From CAVYXA01 sp963846775 (GTDB lineage: Bacteria > Verrucomicrobiota > Verrucomicrobiia > Chthoniobacterales > UBA10450), in NCBI GenBank assembly GCA_963846775.1, contig CAWJXB010000006.1:1054001-1118000 (forward strand): a stretch of 64,000 nucleotides of DNA, written 5' to 3'. A program made the translations under genes and the position numbers. Shown one piece after another: positions 1 through 6,747 of this stretch. The notes under the pieces were generated by a model. That model was not told the origin of the DNA, searched no databases, and saw only the letters and a program-made list of their open reading frames with translations. Numbering within the stretch: the first letter of the stretch is position 1; each line of letters opens with the position of its first letter.

Positions 1-38
1 CTGCGAGGATTATTGCGAAACCAGCAGGCGAAACTGCA

Positions 39-536
39 TCAGGTCCATTCCCCCGAAGTCGCGCGCGGCGAATGATGACGTTCGCGCGGTGTCGCGGAAG
101 GTCGCGTCTTCTTTCCCAGGACGAGATGGAGCGCGATGAGCAACGGGACCGAGAGGCCGACACTGAGATGAATCCAGCTCGTCCAGGCGCGTAGTTCTTC
201 GGCCCCGGCATAATAAAGCCCATAGCCGGTGATGGTCAGAAGGCTGAATATTCCGAGCAAAAGAGCGCCATTTCCGCGATTTCGCCGGGCGCGCCAGGCC
301 AGCTTGACGTGGCCGGTTAACAACGTGCCGATCAACACCAAGATCGCCATCGCCGCGGCGCCGTGGATTTTCATGGCCCACGTTTTTGCACTGGCTTCGA
401 AATCGCCCGAGTGCGCGACGAGATAATTCCAATAAGTCCAAGCCACGCCACTGAGAAACAGCAGCGCGAGCACGATGTAGAGACAATATCGATGCGCGCG
501 ATTCAATTGAATCGATTCCGATCGCGAGTCTGGCAT
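39..536 (-). CDS. Four-helix membrane protein, DUF4405/cytochrome b-like
   Basis: A 165-residue protein with four hydrophobic helices (about residues 18-42, 57-82, 88-110 and 118-140). Histidines lie in or beside the helices (KIHGAA, TGHVK, WIHLSVG, ALHLVLG), the pattern of small di-haem b or DUF4405-like membrane electron carriers. It is the last gene of the minus-strand cluster with apbE and an FMN-binding protein, and its start overlaps the 3' end of apbE. DUF4405-type proteins are known to occur beside flavinylated FMN-binding domains, so I infer that it passes electrons across the membrane to the flavoprotein. The family name is a resemblance, not a profile match. Confidence 0.6.
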   Translation of the reverse strand: MPDSRSESIQLNRAHRYCLYIVLALLFLSGVAWTYWNYLVAHSGDFEASAKTWAMKIHGAAAMAILVLIGTLLTGHVKLAWRARRNRGNGALLLGIFSLLTITGYGLYYAGAEELRAWTSWIHLSVGLSVPLLIALHLVLGKKTRPSATPRERHHSPRATSGEWT

Positions 537-1481
537 AGTGAACTTGTCCGCCGTAGCCTTGGCGAAGGCGGATGAAAAACCCAGGGCGGTGAGGTCCCGC
601 GTTCGAGCAACAACGCATCAGCGCGATGTCGGGCCAACAAGGATACGGCTTTATCGCGCAGGACAAAAACGATTTTGGTGAGCGCGTCCGCCGTCATGCA
701 ATTGCAGGCCGCGACGGTCACACTCAATCGATCGGTCATGGTGCGGCGTGTCTGGCCATCGATCAATGCGCCGGGCGCGAAATAAGTCGCCGAAGTAGCG
801 ATCGCGCGATTCCGCACGCGCAAGACGCCGGAGACCCGCGTCGGCGACATGGGATTGCGCAAATGGATTGTCCTCGCGATCGATCCAAAAACGCGAATGT
901 CGCCGCCGGCATTTACGCTCCCGGTTGCGACCTGGTTTTTCTGCAATGTCTCCACGGCCCGATCGACGGCGAAGCCTTTGGCAATCCCGCCAAGATCGAC
1001 CATCACGCGGCGGCGAAATCGCACCGCGCAATTTTCTTCGAGCAAAACGTCTCGCCAATTCCCATTCCCTGTTTGTGCACCTGCCCGCCGTAGCTTTGGC
1101 GAAGGAGGGGCGGTGATGTCGAACAATCCGTCGCTTTCGCGCGAAAAATCCAGCGCCGCTTGCAAGACGCGCCAAGTCCAGGGATGAACGCATCACGGTT
1201 CTGCGAAAAGCTTCCCGATTGATCCGGGTAACATCGCTGGACGGATCGTGAAAGCTCATCAATCGATGGACCTTTTCTATCGTGGCGAACGCGGCTGTGA
1301 TGTCGTTTGGAGAGCCATCGCAGGCGACATCCACGAGCGTCCCGAGCAAGGGACGCGCACGGCGAACCTCGCGCCTTAAAAGCGGCGTCAAGTCTGCCAC
1401 GGCGAATCCGTCCTGTGGCGGACCGCCGCACTCCAAAGCGCGCGGCACGCGCGAAACCTCAGTGCTTGAGCGCGACTTCAT
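503..1481 (-). CDS. apbE: ApbE, FAD:protein FMN transferase (frameshifted)
   Basis: ApbE moves FMN from FAD onto a Ser/Thr of extracytoplasmic flavoproteins. The C-terminal part holds the signature motifs LGGIAKGFAVD, VNAGGD and CMTADALTKIVFVL; the N-terminal part (RARPLLGTLVDVACDG, SSDVTRINREAF) lies in another frame. The frames meet near 1165-1180 (SSLDLAR then LQAALDFSRESDGLFDIT), so one indel breaks the gene. Two copies of a dispersed palindromic repeat lie inside the coding region, one giving PPSPKLRRAG and one near the C terminus (HPPSPRLRRTSS). The start is uncertain: 1481 overlaps the upstream gene by 23 nt. The next gene upstream encodes a likely substrate. Confidence 0.85.
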
Positions 1482-1986
1482 AAAATGCGAGGAGGCGTTT
1501 CACGCCGTCGGTGATATGGCGACAGCTCAAAGTGGCGCCGCTGATGTTCTTAATGTCGCTATCGAGCTTGACCTGCGATTTGCCCGTCTTGCCGGCAAAC
1601 TGCGCGCGCCAGGAAGCATTCCGGATTTCGCCGCCGTATGTCTCACGATAATCCATGATCTCGATCTGCTTCACGGATCCGTCCGGATTCAGGCCGAGCG
1701 CGTAAGTGATAAATTCATGTTTGCCTACAACTTCATCGACGATGAACCAGCCGCCGCCGCCATTTACTCGCCAGACTTGTTGTTCGTCGCGCAACACACG
1801 CACGCCGCTCGCGCGCTCGATGGCTTTACGTTGCGCGCTGGATAGTTTCACCGACGCGGTCACAAAGGTTTTGCCCGGAAAAATTTCCTTTTGCGCTTGA
1901 TCGACCGTCAAATATTGGACGGCAAATGCGGACGGCGCGACCAGCGCCGAGATCGGCAGGGCCACAAATGCAAATTCCGATTTCAT
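1459..1986 (-). CDS. FMN-binding domain protein, likely ApbE substrate
   Basis: A 175-residue exported protein with an N-terminal signal peptide (hydrophobic stretch ending near SAFAVQ). It carries an FMN_bind domain like NqrC/RnfG, with the flavinylation motif near the C terminus in NISGATLS; the Thr of SGAT is the expected covalent FMN site. It lies between the DUF6662-like gene (6 nt upstream) and apbE (overlapping), which fits a self-contained flavinylation operon. Its electron partners are inferred, not seen. Confidence 0.8.
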   Translation of the reverse strand: MKSEFAFVALPISALVAPSAFAVQYLTVDQAQKEIFPGKTFVTASVKLSSAQRKAIERASGVRVLRDEQQVWRVNGGGGWFIVDEVVGKHEFITYALGLNPDGSVKQIEIMDYRETYGGEIRNASWRAQFAGKTGKSQVKLDSDIKNISGATLSCRHITDGVKRLLAFYEVALKH

Positions 1987-1992
1987 CGCGCC

Positions 1993-2907
1993 TTAAAAAT
2001 TCCAGCCGAACTTGAACCGGAGGTAATACTTCTCGTGTTCGTCGCCGAAGATGTAACCGTCGTGTGCGGCGAACTCTTTGTTATCCTGGCTGAACGCCTG
2101 GCCAATCGGCAGTTGATGTAGAAAACCGAGCGTGGCCCACCAGCGTTCACCGCCGTAATGCAACGTCGGCCCGAGAAAATAGGCCGAATGCTCGTGCACG
2201 GTCGCATCGGCGAATTCGTGGTGGTTCCAAAATTCAAGCCCGCCCGACCAGTTGCGGATGAAGCGGTAGCTGAGCCCGGTGAACCATTCGAACATTCCGT
2301 CTCGCTCGTATTCGCCGCCCGCCTCTTTCTCAAATTCGAGCTCGTAATTGAGGTTCAGCGCCCAGACGAGCCGATCTTCGAGCCAGTTTTTCTGGAGCAA
2401 AATTTTCCACTCCAGTTCGGTCTCCTGATCGCCAACCGCCGGCTCGAAGTAAAGGGCCAGCCCGATCGGATCCTTGTACGGACTCAACAGACGGTAAATC
2501 GCCTCAAACGAGACGGATTCGAAGTGATAATTGTCGAACGGCTTCGACAGATCGTGGCCGGCATCGACATCTTCGCCGCCGGTCTGGTACACGCCTGGCA
2601 AACGACGTCTCGGATGCGCCGGATCCGGCGCCGGCACGTCGTTGTTAGCATCGACATACTGATGGTTGAGATAGAGCGCGACCTGAAAATTATCGGTTAC
2701 TCCGTATTCAAATTCTTCGCGAAAATCGACGACGCTATAACGCCCATGTTCCTTCTCCCAACGCGCCGTGACCCATTGCTCGAATTCGCCGTAACCTTTT
2801 GGCGTGAGATCGGTCGTATAAGTCCAGGCGAAGATCGATTCGTCCGCCTGCGCCCCCGGATGCCACAGAAAAAATGCGGCAAGAACTAAGACCAACGCAA
2901 TTCTCAT
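1993..2907 (-). CDS. DUF6662-like outer-membrane beta-barrel protein
   Basis: A protein of about 304 residues with a clear signal peptide (cut near GAQADES). The rest is rich in alternating aromatic/charged strands typical of a beta-barrel (WEKEHGRYSVVDFREEFEYG, GLSYRFIRNWSGGLEFWNHH) and ends in an aromatic residue (FKFGWNF), as outer-membrane proteins do. The ATG at 2907 is preferred to the TTG at 2910. It heads the minus-strand operon with the FMN-binding protein, ApbE and a haem-b-like protein. It resembles proteins annotated as DUF6662. Its role is unknown; supporting an extracellular redox step is an inference from context. Confidence 0.65.
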   Translation of the reverse strand: MRIALVLVLAAFFLWHPGAQADESIFAWTYTTDLTPKGYGEFEQWVTARWEKEHGRYSVVDFREEFEYGVTDNFQVALYLNHQYVDANNDVPAPDPAHPRRRLPGVYQTGGEDVDAGHDLSKPFDNYHFESVSFEAIYRLLSPYKDPIGLALYFEPAVGDQETELEWKILLQKNWLEDRLVWALNLNYELEFEKEAGGEYERDGMFEWFTGLSYRFIRNWSGGLEFWNHHEFADATVHEHSAYFLGPTLHYGGERWWATLGFLHQLPIGQAFSQDNKEFAAHDGYIFGDEHEKYYLRFKFGWNF

Positions 2908-3072
2908 CAACGATTTCTAGCATCGACGCTCAAATGCCGCTGCCGGAGCGGTTGCCAATTTTTGACGCTGGCTTGCGGCCGGGCGGGATGAACGAAACTG
3001 CCTTTTGCAGAGTCATATTTACACCTCGCGTTGCAATGGTAGATTTCGCGCGACCCTTTGCATCCGCTCAAC

Positions 3073-4665
3073 ATGGAACAAACTCCGCCGCCATTTCCTT
3101 CGCCGGAAGAGCTGAAGACGAAAATCGCCGAGTTCATGAAATCGAATTTTGGCGATCGCGTTTCGGTGCAAACTTTCATGCAGCCGGAGCCGGCGGAATC
3201 GGTCACCGAGGAGAAACCGGAGAAAACCGAGCAAGAGGATTTCGAGTTCAATTTCCTGCCGCGCGACATCAAAGCGCATCTCGACCGGTTCGTGATCAAG
3301 CAAGACGAGGCGAAAAAGGTGCTGTCGATCGCGGTGTGCGATCACTACAATCACGCCAAGTACCTGCGCCGCCTGGAGCAGGAAGGAAAAGCGCAGGCGG
3401 AGGAAATTGAATACGCGAAGCAGAACGTGATTCTGGTCGGGCCAACCGGCGTCGGGAAAACGTATCTGATCAAGCACATCGCCGATTTGATCAAAGTGCC
3501 GTTCGTGAAGGCGGATGCGACAAAATTTAGCGAGACCGGTTATGTGGGCGGCGATGTGGAAGATTTGGTGCGCGAGCTCATTCACAAGGCCGATGGCGAT
3601 GTCGATCTGGCGCAGTTCGGCATCATTTACATCGATGAGATCGACAAGATTGCGTCCGCGGGGAACCTGATCGGGCGCGACGTGAGCGGGCGCGGCGTGC
3701 AGACGACGCTACTCAAGTTAATGGAAGAAACCGAAGTGCCGGTGCGGAGCATGAACGATTTGCAAGGGCAATTGCAGGCCGCGTTCGAATTTCAACGGCG
3801 CGGCAAAGCCAAGCGTGAGACGATCAACACGCGCCATATCCTGTTCGTGGTGAGCGGCGCGTTTGAAAAACTGAAGACCCAGGTCGCGCGGCGCGTCCGG
3901 CAGGGCCAGATCGGCTTCAGCGCGTCGCCGGTGGAAGTAATGGATAACGAGTTGTTCCAACACGTCACGACGCAGGACTTTGTCGAGTACGGATTCGAAC
4001 CGGAATTCATTGGGCGCTTGCCCGTGCGCGTCGTCTGCGAAGATCTCGATGCCGGCGATCTCTTCAAGATCATGAAATTTTCCGAGGGCAGTTTGCTTCG
4101 ACAATACGAGCGGGCCTTTCGCGCCTACGGAATCGAGATCAGTTTCGAAGACGAAGCGTTGCATTTGCTGGCCGGAGCCGCAGCGACGGAAAAGACCGGT
4201 GCGCGCGGATTACTCACGGTCTTTGAAAGATTGTTTCGCGATTACAAGTATCACCTGGCCGGTTCGGGTCTGAGTCAACTGCGAGTCACGGCCGAGCTGG
4301 TGCGCGAACCGAAGCGCGTTCTGGACCGGCTGATGGCGGAAGGACACGAGCACGAGACGAAAGCGTTGGAAACAAGCGCGTTGCAATTCGCCGAGAGATT
4401 CAAAAACCAGCACGGGTTGGAAATTGTTTTTGATCCACCTGCGATCCGTCGTCTGATCGAGCGCGCTCAAGCCGAGCGAATGACGATAGCCGAGCTCTGC
4501 GCTCACCTGTTCAAAGAGTATCAATTCGGGCTCGGTCTCATTCAGAAGAACACGGGTCAGAAGAGCTTTGTCCTCGACGCGTCTGCGGTAAACGAACCGG
4601 ATAAGTTCTTGAGCGATTTGGTCCTCCAGTCGTACTATCCCGAGAGGCTGGCCCGAAACGGCTAG
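3073..4665 (+). CDS. ClpX-like AAA+ ATPase without zinc-binding domain
   Basis: A 530-residue AAA+ unfoldase-like protein. It has Walker A GPTGVGKT (residues 123-130), Walker B IIYIDEIDKI, the pore loop GYVGGDVED and sensor region FEPEFIGRLPVRV, all typical of ClpX. It lacks the ClpX N-terminal Cys4 zinc finger and instead begins with about 60 acidic/proline-rich residues. It has an insertion after LMEETEVPVRS (about 20 residues) and a longer C-terminal region of about 100 residues. An IGF-like tripeptide (GQIGFSAS) sits where ClpX contacts ClpP, so ClpP docking is possible. ATG 3073 is chosen over the TTG at 3058. The cyclase gene follows within 11 nt. Confidence 0.8.
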   Translation: MEQTPPPFPSPEELKTKIAEFMKSNFGDRVSVQTFMQPEPAESVTEEKPEKTEQEDFEFNFLPRDIKAHLDRFVIKQDEAKKVLSIAVCDHYNHAKYLRRLEQEGKAQAEEIEYAKQNVILVGPTGVGKTYLIKHIADLIKVPFVKADATKFSETGYVGGDVEDLVRELIHKADGDVDLAQFGIIYIDEIDKIASAGNLIGRDVSGRGVQTTLLKLMEETEVPVRSMNDLQGQLQAAFEFQRRGKAKRETINTRHILFVVSGAFEKLKTQVARRVRQGQIGFSASPVEVMDNELFQHVTTQDFVEYGFEPEFIGRLPVRVVCEDLDAGDLFKIMKFSEGSLLRQYERAFRAYGIEISFEDEALHLLAGAAATEKTGARGLLTVFERLFRDYKYHLAGSGLSQLRVTAELVREPKRVLDRLMAEGHEHETKALETSALQFAERFKNQHGLEIVFDPPAIRRLIERAQAERMTIAELCAHLFKEYQFGLGLIQKNTGQKSFVLDASAVNEPDKFLSDLVLQSYYPERLARNG

Positions 4666-4675
4666 CCGTTTGTCG

Positions 4676-5926
4676 ATGAAACGACCCATTGCCCTGGCCT
4701 TAATGATTGGATTTGCCGTCGCGTTGATCATAGGCGTACTGCACGGCGTCGGCCTCTTTTCGGTAATCGAACGACCGATAGCCGGCCTCATTTCGCACGT
4801 GCGCAAGATCGACAACCCGTTATCCGAGTATTGGCAATACTTCGCCATCCTGATTCTGGCGCTGGGAATCGCTGCGCTGACGGGAGCGAGCAGGCACCGA
4901 ATGCAGATTGCCTGGCTGGCCGGGGGGCTCGTTCTTGAAGTCCTTCTTCTCGTCTTGATCTGCGCGCTCTACCACGTCCTTTTTCAACCGTTTCCTTCCC
5001 TGCTTACGATCGCGCTCGCCTTTGTTGCCGTCGAGCGTGCCATCTTCTTGAGCACGCGTGGCCGGTCCACCCTGGCCCGGGCCTTCTTTGCCGGGCGCCT
5101 ATCGAGTGACCATGTGCAACACATCATCGAAGGCGACATGGACCTCGACTTTAAACCGACAAAGTATGACACCACCGTCGTCGTCTGCGATATTGCTAAC
5201 AAATACGATCTGGCCGACGAAAGCGACCCGAGCGCCTTCGTGGAAGCGACGGCCAAATTCATTCGGCGGGCGAGCGATTCATTCTTGAAAGCGGGCGCCT
5301 ACCTGGAGGCGGCGGACGGCGAAGGCGTAGTGGCTATCTTCGGTTTCCCCAAGGCTAATCGCGAGCATGCCGAGAAAGCCGTCCGAGTCGCGCTCAATCT
5401 GGTGGACGAGTTCCTTGCGGCGAGCCGGCAAAACAACGGCGAGCTGGCGGGCGAGTGCGATGTTCATATCGGGCTGGACTCCGGCCCGATGATTGTGGCG
5501 CCGTTGCAACACGATGGAAATCAAACGCTGCTGGCCAGCGGGGAGCCGATCGAGCTGGCTCGCCGGTTCTGCGTGGCCAACCGGTTCTATGGCTCGCGCA
5601 TCTTGATCGGGCCACGCACATTCGAGCTGGCCAGCAAAATGATCGTGGCCCGGCCAATCGATTTCCTCAGCGGCGTGAATTCGCAGGAGCGCCACGAAAT
5701 TTACCAACCGCTCTGGCTCGCCGCCGAAGCGAAACCGGAGCATCTCGCACGGCGCGATTATTTCTGGAACGGCGTCGTTCTTTACCGCGAGAAACGCTGG
5801 GCCGAAGCGTACTCGGAGTTTCAAAAAGCGCGCGGCCCGGATGCGGAAGAAGACGCGCCCTTGCAATTGTATCTGCGCCGGCTGGAACCGCTCGCGTTGC
5901 ATCTCACGGAATCGCCGTTTGGCTAG
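4676..5926 (+). CDS. Membrane-anchored class III adenylate/guanylate cyclase
   Basis: About 416 residues. The N-terminal part has four hydrophobic helices (roughly residues 5-30, 57-78, 83-107 and 110-130). It is followed by a class III nucleotide cyclase domain with the DTTVVVCDIANKYDLAD and EAADGEGVVAIFGFP segments, which match the metal-binding region and the beta-hairpin of the family. A short TPR-like tail follows (FWNGVVLYREKRWAEAYSEF). The ATG at 4676 is preferred; a TTG at 4670 is possible. The gap to the upstream ATPase is about 10 nt and recR follows 5 nt later, so the three genes look co-transcribed. The nucleotide product cannot be told from sequence alone. Confidence 0.75.
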   Translation: MKRPIALALMIGFAVALIIGVLHGVGLFSVIERPIAGLISHVRKIDNPLSEYWQYFAILILALGIAALTGASRHRMQIAWLAGGLVLEVLLLVLICALYHVLFQPFPSLLTIALAFVAVERAIFLSTRGRSTLARAFFAGRLSSDHVQHIIEGDMDLDFKPTKYDTTVVVCDIANKYDLADESDPSAFVEATAKFIRRASDSFLKAGAYLEAADGEGVVAIFGFPKANREHAEKAVRVALNLVDEFLAASRQNNGELAGECDVHIGLDSGPMIVAPLQHDGNQTLLASGEPIELARRFCVANRFYGSRILIGPRTFELASKMIVARPIDFLSGVNSQERHEIYQPLWLAAEAKPEHLARRDYFWNGVVLYREKRWAEAYSEFQKARGPDAEEDAPLQLYLRRLEPLALHLTESPFG

Positions 5927-5931
5927 GGATC

Positions 5932-6543
5932 GTGCTAAGAAAAACGGAATATCCTGCCGCACTCCGGAACCTGATCGGCCGGCTACGACACATGCCGGGA
6001 GTTGGGCCCCGCTCGGCGGAACGGATCGCGCTCTGGATGATCCGCGCCCGCGACGATCAGCCGGAGCAGATCGCTCAGGCCATCCTTTCCACCCGGCAGG
6101 CCATTCATCCCTGTGCGTGGTGCGGCTTTTTTTCGACGCAGGAGCTCTGCGACATCTGCTCCGATGCTTCGCGAGCGAGCGATCTGCTCTGCGTCGTCGA
6201 ATTGGCCACGGACATTCTGCCCCTGGAGAAAACCAGCGCGTTTCGGGGCCGTTATCATTCGTTAGGGGGAAAGATTTCGCCACTCGATCACGTCGGCCCG
6301 GAGGATTTGCGGATCAAGGAATTGATCGATCGCGTCAATCGCGAAACAATCTCGGAAATCATTTTTGCTCTCCCCGCCGATGTCGAAGGCGAAGCCACCA
6401 CCAATTACATTGTCGATCTTCTCAAGGCCAAGTCGATTACGCTCACTCGAATCGCCCGGGGCATTCCCGCCGGAGGCGGCCTGGAATCCGCCGACGAACT
6501 CACGCTTTCCGCCGCGCTCTCGGGACGAACGAGGGTGATGTAG
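5932..6543 (+). CDS. recR: Recombination mediator RecR
   Basis: RecR works with RecF/RecO to load RecA at single-stranded gaps. The 203-residue protein has the family's parts in order: the helix-hairpin-helix (RLRHMPGVGPRSAERIALWM), a four-cysteine zinc finger (CAWCGFFSTQELCDIC) and the Toprim domain (LCVVELATDILPLEKT, YHSLGGKISPLDHVGPEDL). The GTG at 5932 gives the normal length and sits 5 nt after the cyclase stop codon; a longer open frame begins upstream but lies inside the cyclase gene. Confidence 0.93.
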   Translation: MLRKTEYPAALRNLIGRLRHMPGVGPRSAERIALWMIRARDDQPEQIAQAILSTRQAIHPCAWCGFFSTQELCDICSDASRASDLLCVVELATDILPLEKTSAFRGRYHSLGGKISPLDHVGPEDLRIKELIDRVNRETISEIIFALPADVEGEATTNYIVDLLKAKSITLTRIARGIPAGGGLESADELTLSAALSGRTRVM

Positions 6544-6747
6544 GGGGCCGGGCGTGCCGCCCGCTAATCGGGATGTTCTTGCCGCGGATTTGCGCCCGAC
6601 ACGGGCGCCCCTACAACACCGAGATTTAGCATCTCGTTGTAGCGGCGGGCGTGTCGCCCGCAAACCCAGAGACAGCCGCCGCCCGCAAAGAGAATCGACC
6701 CCATTGCGCCCGACACGGGCGCTTCTACAACAGGCAAGATGCCTGTG
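6544..6747. repeat. Intergenic block of dispersed palindromic repeats
   Basis: About 200 bases without a gene between convergent recR and the fusion gene. It contains repeated GC-rich inverted units, alternating 'gcgggcgtgtcgcccgc' and 'cgcccgacacgggcg' with flanking 'ctacaac', then 'acaggcaagatgcctgt'. Such units look like the non-coding repeats found between genes elsewhere in this window. No coding potential is seen. Confidence 0.6.

Noticed and set aside
3058..3072. TTG start for the ClpX-like ATPase
   Set aside because: The ATG 15 bases downstream is a better start and nothing conserved is lost.
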